Source: Methanomassiliicoccaceae archaeon UBA472 (GTDB taxonomy: Archaea; Thermoplasmatota; Thermoplasmata; Methanomassiliicoccales; UBA472). Taken from it: 32,093 nt of DNA. Position 1 is the stretch's first letter. Each line of letters begins with the position of its first letter. The notes beneath the pieces are model-generated. The model saw only the letters and a list, made by a program, of their open reading frames with translations. It ran no database searches and had not been told where the DNA came from. Location of the stretch: NCBI GenBank assembly GCA_002497075.1, contig DAML01000027.1, positions 6,360 to 38,452 of the forward strand, in the 5' to 3' direction. The translations under genes and the position numbers were made by a program. Below, piece by piece: positions 23,104-29,894 of the stretch.

Positions 23104-23631
23104 TCAATATTCTATGCCTTTTCTGGCTTCTAACCCTTCATCGTAAGGGTGCTTCTCGACGGTCATCACCGTGACCAAGTCGGCATATTTCCTCAGTTCT
23201 TCGGGAGCGTTCCTCCCAGTGCAGATGACCTCCACCCCCCGATCCCTTTGCCTCATCGCATCCAGCACCTCGCCTATAGATATCAAGCCGAAGTACAGGG
23301 CTACGTTCACCTCGTCCAATATCATCAGGTCGAACTCCCCCGATCTGAGCATCGAGCTGGAGAGGTCCAGTGCACGCTTGGCACAATCAACATCGTCCTG
23401 GCAGTGCCTGCCCTTGGTTATCAGCTTCCCGGAACCGAACTGGAACACTTCAATGCCCATCCTTCGCAACGCCAGTATCTCACCGTAGTCCTCGCCCTTC
23501 TTCATGAACTGCACCACGCCCACCTGCAGCCCGTGCCCCCAGGCCCTCAGCGCCAGACCTAAGGCGGCGGTGGTCTTGCCCTTGCCCTCGCCAGTATAGA
23601 CGTGGAGCAGCCCCAGACCGTTCTTGTCCAT
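23104..23631 (-). CDS. cob(I)alamin adenosyltransferase, CobA/BtuR type
   Basis: Transfers the adenosyl group of ATP to cob(I)alamin or corrinoid. 175 residues, normal for the family. Seen: the P-loop GEGKGKTTAALG at 14-25, VGVVQFMKKGEDYGE near 38-52, FDLMILDEVNVALYFGLI near 100-117 (Walker-B-like), and VICTGRNAPEELRKYADLVT near 133-152. The ATG is about 35 bp from a TATA box shared with the divergent CYTH gene. No B12 riboswitch is visible in the short upstream gap. Confidence 0.95.
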   Translation of the reverse strand: MDKNGLGLLHVYTGEGKGKTTAALGLALRAWGHGLQVGVVQFMKKGEDYGEILALRRMGIEVFQFGSGKLITKGRHCQDDVDCAKRALDLSSSMLRSGEFDLMILDEVNVALYFGLISIGEVLDAMRQRDRGVEVICTGRNAPEELRKYADLVTVMTVEKHPYDEGLEARKGIEY

Positions 23632-23659
23632 GATATCGATACATCATTCGGTTCCAGCC

Positions 23660-23672
23660 TTTTATATATTCC
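23660..23672. promoter_or_regulatory. Bidirectional TATA box, cobA / CYTH gene
   Basis: TTTTATATATT on plus, AATATATAAAA on minus. It is centred about 27 bp before the CYTH ATG (leaderless) and about 35 bp before the cobA ATG. Confidence 0.6.
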
Positions 23673-23691
23673 AATCCCTAGTTATCAGGGA

Positions 23692-24210
23692 ATGATGGAA
23701 CTGGAGGTCAAGGTCCCCTACGAGGACCTGGAGCATTTAGAGATGCGCCTTAAGGACATGGGCGCATCGCACGTCGAAGACCTGGACCAGGTCGACCTGT
23801 ACTTCTCACACCCAGGAAGAGATTTCGGCGTGACGGACGAAGCGTTGCGGCTGCGGCGGGAGAACGAGCGCACCGTCATCACCTACAAGGGACCGAAGCT
23901 CGACAAGGACACCAAGCTGCGGGAGGAGATCGAGCTGGGCGTGGACGATCTGGACCATATGTCCCTTATCCTCGAAAGGCTGGGCTTCCGGCCGGTGATA
24001 CGAATACAGAAACAGCGGACCGTCTACGATCTTCAGGGCATCCATTTCTGCCTGGACCGCCTTCCGGGGTTAGGTAACTTCGTGGAGATGGAATGGCAGG
24101 GGGACGATCTGGACGCCGGAAAGAAAAAGATCATGGAGCTCAAGAAAAAGCTCGAGCTGGTCGGAAATGAGCGACGCTCCTATCTGGAGCTGCTCATGGA
24201 AAAGAGATAA
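23692..24210 (+). CDS. CYTH-domain protein (CyaB-like, class IV adenylate cyclase family)
   Basis: A 172-residue CYTH tunnel-fold protein. Seen: the N-terminal E-x-E-x-K motif (MMELEVK), LRLRREN and VITYKGP with basic residues lining the tunnel, KLREEIELGV, and the late FVEMEWQGDDLDAGKK block. Archaeal members of this branch (TIGR00318) may act as adenylate cyclase, but triphosphatase activity is equally possible; sequence cannot decide. Start: tandem ATGs at 23692/23695, 27-30 bp from the TATA box and hence leaderless; the longer frame from 23602 would run through the promoter. Confidence 0.88.
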   Translation: MMELEVKVPYEDLEHLEMRLKDMGASHVEDLDQVDLYFSHPGRDFGVTDEALRLRRENERTVITYKGPKLDKDTKLREEIELGVDDLDHMSLILERLGFRPVIRIQKQRTVYDLQGIHFCLDRLPGLGNFVEMEWQGDDLDAGKKKIMELKKKLELVGNERRSYLELLMEKR

Positions 24211-24213
24211 GGA

Positions 24214-24465
24214 TCACATCGAGCGGATCTTCTCGATCACGAAGTCCTTTATCTTGGGGTCGTCCGGTATCGTCACGGACTTCTTGAACCGCTCGGTGCC
24301 GTCCGGCAGGTAATAACCACGGGACAGGGAGATGAACTCGTTCTCGCCCTCCTTGGTAATGGCCTTCTTCCGCGCGACCTCTATGAAGTTGTTGCGGCCG
24401 AAGGGTATCTTCTCGGCGCTAAGCGTTATAAAATCCACGTTCTTTCCCGGCGCTTCGTCATCCAT
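24214..24465 (-). CDS. small hypothetical protein
   Basis: An 83-residue basic protein from ATG 24465. Seen: VDFITLSAEKIPFGRNNFIEVARKK, then FISLSRGYYLPDGTERFKK, and a closing helix. The beta-rich order with a C-terminal helix loosely recalls PC4-like single-strand DNA-binding folds, but this is weak. The start is supported by GGGAGG about 10 bp upstream and a TATA box at 24506-24517 (minus strand); the extension to 24600 would pass through the promoter. It is convergent with the CYTH gene, with a 3-bp gap. Confidence 0.65.
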   Translation of the reverse strand: MDDEAPGKNVDFITLSAEKIPFGRNNFIEVARKKAITKEGENEFISLSRGYYLPDGTERFKKSVTIPDDPKIKDFVIEKIRSM

Positions 24466-24505
24466 TGCGGTTGCCTCCCTTTTGGTGGATATGCAACGTT
24501 CGGTA

Positions 24506-24517
24506 AAATTATAAAGG
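24506..24517 (-). promoter_or_regulatory. TATA box of the small gene at 24214-24465
   Basis: CCTTTATAATTT on the minus strand; predicted start near 24485, giving a 20-nt leader with GGGAGG. The remaining gap to 24626 holds only the opposite promoter (GTTAAAAATAG near 24605). Confidence 0.5.
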
Positions 24518-24626
24518 TTTGCCTTATGTATATACGATGCTGGCACATTTATCTGGACTTTCGAATTGATGATATTGATGACGCTTTCAGGCACCAACAT
24601 CGACAGTTAAAAATAGAAAGGGCGGG

Positions 24627-25898
24627 ATGAAAGGGGCCATGGATGGAGATGGCCCCAAGCGTACTTGCCCGCGATGCGCGGCCGAGGTGCCGGAGGACGC
24701 TTCATTCTGTTCCAGGTGCGGCCTTCCCTTGAACGATGCGGACGACATGACGCGCCAGTACTCCTTTTACGCACCCCCGCCCCGGCCGGTCCGGGGAAAG
24801 AGCAGCCTGCAGTCCGCCCGGGAGGTCTTCCGGGGGATCGGGGCGTACATGACGCTGGCGGTCCTGGTACTGGTCGGCATCAACGTGGGAATTATGCTGT
24901 GGGGCATGCATCTGGTGATCCCCGAGGCCTGGGAATCCGCAACGTCGCTGTTCCTTGCCCTTCCCTGGCTGGTCAAGATCGTTGGACTGCCGGGCTTTTG
25001 GTTCGTCACCTATTACATCCTGCTGGTGGCGGCGGTCCTTCTCTCCTATGCGGTGATGCTGTTCCTTAGCAGGAGGAAGTTCTGGAAGGAGCTTACGTTC
25101 GAACAGACCGAGCATTCCCCGGCGTACGCAGTGTCCACCATTTTCCTGGCCATACTGGCCATGAACGCCGTCTACTATCTGTTTCTAGGGTTCATCGGCA
25201 TCGACCCTTCCTCGGGTGGGGACACTGGCATGCTGTGGGAGAAGCTGTGGAGCCTTCTCCGGGCGTCGGTATGGGAGGAGGTCATCTGCCGGATACTATT
25301 CATCGGGCTGCCGCTTGGCGTCGTCTACGTTCTCAAGGGTAAGGGCGCCCCCTACCGCCGCTACATATTCGGGGGCAACTTCCAGTTCGGCCTCTATGAG
25401 AAGTTCTTCCTGGTCTTCTCGTCGACCATATTCTCCCTGGCGCACGTCTTCAGCTGGGACCTGTACAAGGTGCCGCCGACCTTCCTGGCCGGCCTCGCGC
25501 TTGGTTATCTGTTCCTGAAGTACGGCGTTTACGCCAGCGTGATGCTGCACTTCTTCATCGATTACCTAAGCTTCCCCATGGACGTCTGGCCTGGTGAAAC
25601 TACCGACATGGTCATGGGACTGCTGCTCCTAGCCTTCATGGCCCTGGGGGCGGTGTACCTGCTCTACTACTCCGTTCGGGCGTTGGAGCTGTTCAGCGGC
25701 CGGCAGATCATTCGATGGGGTGATCCGCGACCGGTCAGCGTCTATTACCAGCCGTTGTCGCCCAAATCCAGATACGTTCCTTACGACGGCCCGCTCACCA
25801 CACCGTCCTTTGGATTCGTCTGCAGGCATTGCGCTGGCACGGAGGCGAGGTACGTGGACGGCAAGTTCGTCTGCTCCCGCTGCGGGAAGGAGAATTGA
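24627..25898 (+). CDS. CPBP-family intramembrane metalloprotease with zinc ribbons at both ends
   Basis: A 423-residue protein. N-terminal zinc ribbon C14/C17/C28/C31; 7-8 membrane helices between 72 and 355; CPBP (CAAX protease/bacteriocin-processing, Abi) motifs E217-E218-x3-R222 (VWEEVICR), H273 (FSLAHVF), and H308-x3-D312 (LHFFIDYLS); then a cytoplasmic tail ending in a second ribbon C399/C402/C416/C419. The glutamates and histidines are the expected metal-site residues, so it is probably an active protease; the substrate is unknown. Start uncertain: ATG 24627, or ATG 24639, the latter about 27 bp after the TATA-like GTTAAAAATAG. Ends one base before the convergent gene. Confidence 0.87.
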   Translation: MKGAMDGDGPKRTCPRCAAEVPEDASFCSRCGLPLNDADDMTRQYSFYAPPPRPVRGKSSLQSAREVFRGIGAYMTLAVLVLVGINVGIMLWGMHLVIPEAWESATSLFLALPWLVKIVGLPGFWFVTYYILLVAAVLLSYAVMLFLSRRKFWKELTFEQTEHSPAYAVSTIFLAILAMNAVYYLFLGFIGIDPSSGGDTGMLWEKLWSLLRASVWEEVICRILFIGLPLGVVYVLKGKGAPYRRYIFGGNFQFGLYEKFFLVFSSTIFSLAHVFSWDLYKVPPTFLAGLALGYLFLKYGVYASVMLHFFIDYLSFPMDVWPGETTDMVMGLLLLAFMALGAVYLLYYSVRALELFSGRQIIRWGDPRPVSVYYQPLSPKSRYVPYDGPLTTPSFGFVCRHCAGTEARYVDGKFVCSRCGKEN

Positions 25899-26663
25899 TC
25901 AGTCCAGAGATGTTAGAACGCTCTGCAGGCGGTCGCGCGACACCAGGGACCGTTCCAGCTCCCGGGCCTCGATGACATACCTGCCTCGATACGGCCGCAA
26001 CGCGCCCAGCCACCTGCGGAAATCTATGTTGCCCTCGCCGATGACCATGTGACGGTCCCGATCGCCGACGTTATCGTGCACGTGCATGTTGATGAATCGG
26101 TCCTTGATGTTCAGGAAATCGGATATGTTGCCGACGGTGTTGGCGTGGCCGATGTCGAAGCATACGCCCAGGTCCGTACCGTCCAGGAACAGCAGGAGCT
26201 CCTCGGGGGCCTTGGCCATGGAGACCGGCATCTCCGGCATGTTCTCCAGCGCGACCCGTATGCCCAGGTCCTTTGCGCGGGCGTCGATGGCCTTCAACGA
26301 TCCCTTGGTGGCCTGGATGGCGGTGTCCCGGTCCAGAACTGTCAACGGAGACATGAACCCGGGGTGCACCGTCATCAGGTCGATGCCCATGCGGTGCGCC
26401 ATATCGAGCGTTTCCAGCACCTCGTTCAATGCGGCCGCCCTCATCCTTGGATTGATGGCCCCAATGTTCACGTCGCTCAGCGGGGCATGGATGGAATACT
26501 CGAGGTCGTAGGAAGGTGACAGCTTCAGAAAATCAGTGTGGATGTCCCTCAGGAAGTGCTTCCCCTCGGCCACTATCTCCCAGGCCTGGTAGTGTTCGGC
26601 CACCCTGCCCAGGGCGTAAGGGAAGTCCCAGCGGGAAAGGTGCGGGGAGGATATGGCGATCAA
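25899..26663 (-). CDS. sugar phosphate isomerase/epimerase-like TIM barrel
   Basis: A 254-residue xylose-isomerase-like/endonuclease IV-superfamily barrel (AP endonuclease 2 family). Seen: candidate metal ligands H59 (SIHAP), H100 (TVHPG), E140 (ALENMP), D170 and H173 (FDIGHA), H206 (MHVHDN), H215 and E232. The complete ligand set could serve either a sugar isomerase or an AP endonuclease; the short length and lack of extra DNA-binding loops lean toward isomerase/epimerase. The ATG overlaps the upstream UPF0201 gene by 4 bp (ATGA), so they form an operon. Confidence 0.82.
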   Translation of the reverse strand: MIAISSPHLSRWDFPYALGRVAEHYQAWEIVAEGKHFLRDIHTDFLKLSPSYDLEYSIHAPLSDVNIGAINPRMRAAALNEVLETLDMAHRMGIDLMTVHPGFMSPLTVLDRDTAIQATKGSLKAIDARAKDLGIRVALENMPEMPVSMAKAPEELLLFLDGTDLGVCFDIGHANTVGNISDFLNIKDRFINMHVHDNVGDRDRHMVIGEGNIDFRRWLGALRPYRGRYVIEARELERSLVSRDRLQSVLTSLD

Positions 26664-27043
26664 GGTATCTCCCCGTCAACGGTCTTGGGGGCGACGCCGT
26701 CGACCAGGGCTTCCAGCTCATCGTCCTTTATGATGACCTCGATATGCCCCAGGGGCGCGTTGCCTTCGACGAAGGAGATCTTGCCGACGAAGGCGGCCTG
26801 CTTGTTCATCTGGAACATTATTCCGTCCTCGGTCATCCCGCGCATCATTACCGCCCGGGTGCTGTCAAGGATGCGGTGGTTGCGGATGATCTCCTTGAAT
26901 CGGGACAGGTCGTCGGTCTCGGCCATAATAGTTCCATCGTCCTCTTCCAGCACGGCCTCCGGGAACACGTTGAGAAGACAGCGGCGCACCCTCTCCCCGT
27001 CCTCCGTCGGATACAATCTGGCACTGGCTAATACCTCGACCAT
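26660..27043 (-). CDS. UPF0201 family RNA-binding-like protein
   Basis: A 127-residue archaeal UPF0201 (COG1931) protein. Seen: ASARLYPTEDGERVRRCLLNVFP at the N terminus (split strand-helix), RILDSTRAVMMRG near 57-69, and FQMNKQAAFVGKISF near 76-90, which are family hallmarks. The fold is related to a ribosomal-L5-like RNA-binding domain; the cellular role is unknown. The ATG at 27043 lies 27 bp from the TATA element at 27066-27076, so it is leaderless. First gene of a two-gene operon and divergent from PolD DP1. Confidence 0.87.
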   Translation of the reverse strand: MVEVLASARLYPTEDGERVRRCLLNVFPEAVLEEDDGTIMAETDDLSRFKEIIRNHRILDSTRAVMMRGMTEDGIMFQMNKQAAFVGKISFVEGNAPLGHIEVIIKDDELEALVDGVAPKTVDGEIP

Positions 27044-27065
27044 CAGGAATGGATAATTTGAGAAA

Positions 27066-27076
27066 CTATTTAAAAT
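27066..27076. promoter_or_regulatory. Bidirectional TATA element, UPF0201 / PolD small subunit
   Basis: CTATTTAAAAT. Its centre (27071) lies 27 bp from both the UPF0201 ATG (27043) and the second in-frame ATG of the PolD gene (27098), which suggests two leaderless transcripts. Confidence 0.5.
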
Positions 27077-27085
27077 GGGGGCGGC

Positions 27086-28534
27086 ATGAGAAGTCGGATG
27101 CGCAGCAAGGTCGTTGAGGCCCTGGCCAATGACGGTTATCTTCTGGACCAGGAGGCTGAGGAGTTCATTCTGTCACAACCATCACCGCTGCAGTTCGCCC
27201 GCCAGGTCATCCCTCAGATCCAGTACCAGCCGCTGGTGGTCACCTTGCGCGACCTGCGGACCGTGGTCCGCGTGGACGCTCCCCGACTGGAGACCATTGT
27301 ACGCCCAGAGCCGGCAACAGTGCGCCGGATCGGCGAGGTGCAGGTGATGAAGGACATCACCGCGCAATCCGATTGCCTGGCGTCGGTCGAAGGCTTCGCC
27401 CGCTACTTCCAGGACCGCTTCGCCAATCTCAAGGCGCTCCTGCTTCGCAGGCGGGATATGATGGGCGCCATATCCATCCAGAGGGCCATGGACCCCAACA
27501 AGCTGCAGGCCGACGAGGTCAAGGTCATTGGGATGGTCAACGAGGTGCGGGAGACCCGTTCCGGGGAGAAGATCATCGAGCTGGAGGATGACACCGGACG
27601 AATGACGGTCATGGTGCCCAAGGACAACAAGGCGGCCAAGGACTCCGTCCTGCAGGACGAGGTCATCGGCGTCGTGGGCAAGATGTCCCGCCGGGACCGG
27701 AAGCTGATCCTGAAGGACCTGATACGCCCGGACGTCCCGTTCAGTTCCGGTATAGAGGTGACCGATTCCACGGCGCAGGTGGCCTTCATGTCCGACGTGC
27801 ACGTGGGCAGCAATACGTTCCTTGAGGAACGGTGGAAGAACATGGTGTCCTGGCTTCAGGATGAGGCCAAGGACATGGACATCCGCTACATCGTTATTCC
27901 GGGCGATTGCGTGGACGGCGTGGGCGTGTTCCCGGACCAGGAGGAGGAGCTGGTCATCGAGGACATCATAGACCAGTACCGGGCCATGGCCGAGCACCTC
28001 AAGGGCATACCGGACGACATACGCATCGTTATGCAGCCGGGCAACCACGACATGGTCCGACCGGCGGAGCCGCAGCCCGCGCTAGCCGAGGAGGTGGCCA
28101 AGCTGTTCGATTCCAACATCCTGCAGATAGGCAACCCCGCCTACCTGAAGATCGAGGGACGGACGATACTGTCCTATCATGGCAAGAGCTTCGACGACCT
28201 GGTGAACGGAATTAAAGGCCTGTCCTACTCCGACCCCCTCAAGGCCATGGTGGAGATGCTGAAAAGGAGACACCTGGCCCCTGCGTACGGCGGTAAGACG
28301 CCCTTCGCCCCGGAGAGGAAGGACTATATGGTCATAGACGAGGTGCCGGACATCTTCGTCACCGGCCACGTGCACGGCGCCGGCGCATCTTTCTATAACG
28401 GGATCAGGCTGATCAATGCCTCGACATGGCAGGACCAGACGTCGTTCCAGAAGATGCATAACTTTGTGCCAGACCCGGCCAAGCTCACCCTGGTGCATCT
28501 AGGCAACGGTAAAATGTCCGTGGCCGACTTCTGA
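27086..28534 (+). CDS. polB: DNA polymerase D small subunit DP1 (3'-5' exonuclease)
   Basis: Proofreading subunit of the archaeal replicative polymerase PolD; a calcineurin-like (Mre11-type) phosphoesterase. 482 residues. Seen: N-terminal helical region 1-120, OB fold at about 140-215 (VKVIGMVNEVR...), then metal motifs FMSDVHVGS (D237/H239), IPGDCVDG (273-278), PGNHD (318-322), LSYHG with H365, and TGHVHGAG (H428, H430). All catalytic residues are present. Start: ATG 27086 or ATG 27098; the latter fits the TATA spacing. The large subunit DP2 is not in the window. Confidence 0.95.
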   Translation: MRSRMRSKVVEALANDGYLLDQEAEEFILSQPSPLQFARQVIPQIQYQPLVVTLRDLRTVVRVDAPRLETIVRPEPATVRRIGEVQVMKDITAQSDCLASVEGFARYFQDRFANLKALLLRRRDMMGAISIQRAMDPNKLQADEVKVIGMVNEVRETRSGEKIIELEDDTGRMTVMVPKDNKAAKDSVLQDEVIGVVGKMSRRDRKLILKDLIRPDVPFSSGIEVTDSTAQVAFMSDVHVGSNTFLEERWKNMVSWLQDEAKDMDIRYIVIPGDCVDGVGVFPDQEEELVIEDIIDQYRAMAEHLKGIPDDIRIVMQPGNHDMVRPAEPQPALAEEVAKLFDSNILQIGNPAYLKIEGRTILSYHGKSFDDLVNGIKGLSYSDPLKAMVEMLKRRHLAPAYGGKTPFAPERKDYMVIDEVPDIFVTGHVHGAGASFYNGIRLINASTWQDQTSFQKMHNFVPDPAKLTLVHLGNGKMSVADF

Positions 28535-28570
28535 GAAAGAAAAAAAATATCGGTTCCTAGGCTAAGGGGC

Positions 28571-28578
28571 TAATATAC
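28571..28578 (+). promoter_or_regulatory. TATA box upstream of the carbonic anhydrase
   Basis: TAATATAC centred about 26 bp before the ATG at 28601. That ATG is one frame off the carbonic anhydrase frame (see the gene entry). Confidence 0.45.
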
Positions 28579-28600
28579 ACCACCCCGCCGAATGACGAGG

Positions 28601-29151
28601 ATGGCGCCGATGTTTTCATAAAGAGCGTTTTGAAAGGAAACCGTAAATGGATGGCCAATTATCGCCTGCCTCCGGTGAACGGTTCGGCCAAAGCCGTCGT
28701 GCTCACCTGCGTGGACTCCCGCATACCGCCGCTGGAGATGCTCGGGCTCGCCCCGGGCGAGGTGTTCATCATCAGGAACGCCGGGAATTCGATAACCAAC
28801 GACACGCTGCGCTCGCTCCAGATCTGCCTGACGGTCATGGAGTGCCGGAACGTTTTGGTCGTTGGCCACAGCAGCTGCGGCATGCGGTCGTCGGGAGGAC
28901 TGGACGAGCGGGTGACGGGCGCGGTGGACGTCAACGCACTATCCGAGGTTCTTGAGGAGGATGTTGCCGACGCCAGGTCCTGGCTCGGCTTCTACGAGCC
29001 GCACGAGAGGGAATGGGCCATGGGACAGGCGGATCTCCTTCGGGAGATCGTTAAAAAGGTCATGCCCGGCGTTATGGTCATAGTTCATTCCGCCCTCTAC
29101 CATCTGGAGGACGGCCGCCTGGAGATGATGGGTCAGCCGTCCCAGAAGTAG
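28601..29151 (+). CDS. beta-carbonic anhydrase, possible 5' frameshift
   Basis: Zinc enzyme interconverting CO2 and bicarbonate. Seen: CVDSRIP (first Cys ligand and the Asp-Arg dyad), IIRNAGNSI, and HSSCGM (His and second Cys ligands), all beta-class. About 170 residues in the main frame. The continuous frame begins only at TTG 28630, with no ribosome site, although the coding match (VFIKSVLKGNRKW, matching the family's GN-R-F/W start) extends upstream of it. ATG 28601, correctly spaced from a TATA box, is in another frame; one extra T in the run 28613-28616 would join them into MAPMFFIKSVLKGNRKW. So: sequencing error, frameshift, or TTG start. Confidence 0.85.
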
Positions 29152-29261
29152 TACATCAGAACGTAGCCCATTAGGAGCATGAAAAGGGAAATGAGCCAGG
29201 TCCATCTGAGCAGAAGGGCCTTTTTTTTCTCTGGCGTTCCAATGAGTTTGTCGAACATCAT
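29133..29261 (-). CDS. 42-residue membrane peptide at the end of the A-ATPase operon
   Basis: Short gene found by reading past atpD. It reads M-M-F-D-K-L-I-G-T-P-E-K-K-K, then a single membrane helix (A-L-L-L-R-W-T-W-L-I-S-L-F-M-L-L-M-G-Y-V) and an aromatic end Y-Y-F-W-D-G. The ATG at 29261 overlaps the atpD stop by 4 bp (ATGA), so translation is coupled. Length, position and single helix recall the small ahaG gene at the end of the Methanosarcina aha operon, though I cannot show homology. Its 3' end overlaps the convergent carbonic anhydrase gene by 19 bp. Confidence 0.68.
   Translation of the reverse strand: MMFDKLIGTPEKKKALLLRWTWLISLFMLLMGYVLMYYFWDG
29221..29228 (+). terminator. T8 tract after the carbonic anhydrase gene
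   Basis: Eight T on the plus strand, 70 bp past the carbonic anhydrase stop, inside the opposing small membrane gene, where it encodes the lysine run. Confidence 0.4.
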
Positions 29262-29893
29262 CCGCGCGCTTCCGCCTTCTGCTTGACGCGCTTCAGCCGG
29301 AAGGTGTTCTCCCTCTCCATCTCCTCCAGGCGGAGACGGATGAAGGCCTCGGATTCCTGCAGCTCGGGGATGACCTTGAACTCCAGGGCATTGACGCGGC
29401 GCTTGGTCTTCTCCACCTCGTCCAAGATCTTCTTCATGGTGGTCTCGATCTCCGCGGCCTCGATGATCGTCCCGACCAGGTTCTCGAAGGCCTTGGCCGC
29501 CTCGTCGATGTAGACGGACGTTCCGATGACACCGTAGCCGCGCTGGTCCATCGACGTGCGTATCGAATTGGCCTCGATCTCCGGCACCACTATGCCCATG
29601 ATGTTCTTCGAGCGTAACGATAGCTCGGGATGGGTCTTCAGGGCGAAGGCGGCGCTCTGCACCGCTATCGCGCCGTCGACCGCCTTGGCGATGGCGATGC
29701 TGCGCATAGCTTCCGCGTAATCGCGATTGACCTTGTCCCGGATGTCCTTGGCCTGCTCGAGGATCTTGAAGAACTCCATGATCAGACCGTCCCGCTTCAT
29801 CTTGAGGATCTTGTAGCCGGACTTGGTCAGTTTGATCTTCTTCTTGATCTCCAGGAGCTCGGAGCGGGTCGGTTTGACGTCGGCGGTAGGCAT
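29258..29893 (-). CDS. atpD: A-type ATP synthase subunit D
   Basis: Central rotor stalk subunit of the archaeal A1Ao ATP synthase. 211 residues, almost wholly helical. Seen: the family start VKPTRSELLEIKKKIKL and SGYKILKMKRDGLIMEFF, and the C-terminal helix with EKTKRRVNALEFKVIPEL. Long N- and C-terminal helices form the antiparallel coiled coil inside the A3B3 head. ATG one base after the atpB stop; its own stop overlaps the small membrane gene. Confidence 0.95.
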   Translation of the reverse strand: MPTADVKPTRSELLEIKKKIKLTKSGYKILKMKRDGLIMEFFKILEQAKDIRDKVNRDYAEAMRSIAIAKAVDGAIAVQSAAFALKTHPELSLRSKNIMGIVVPEIEANSIRTSMDQRGYGVIGTSVYIDEAAKAFENLVGTIIEAAEIETTMKKILDEVEKTKRRVNALEFKVIPELQESEAFIRLRLEEMERENTFRLKRVKQKAEARG

Positions 29894-29894
29894 C

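Noticed and set aside
23632..23691. B12 riboswitch before the cobalamin adenosyltransferase gene
   Set aside because: The 60-bp divergent gap is too short and holds only the TATA element.
27182..28048. 288-codon open frame opposite PolD DP1
   Set aside because: Antisense shadow of a clear phosphoesterase gene.
28543..28550. A8 run read as a minus-strand T8 terminator of the ATPase operon
   Set aside because: It lies nearly 600 bp past the last ATPase-operon gene, beyond the whole carbonic anhydrase gene; probably just AT-rich DNA ahead of the promoter.
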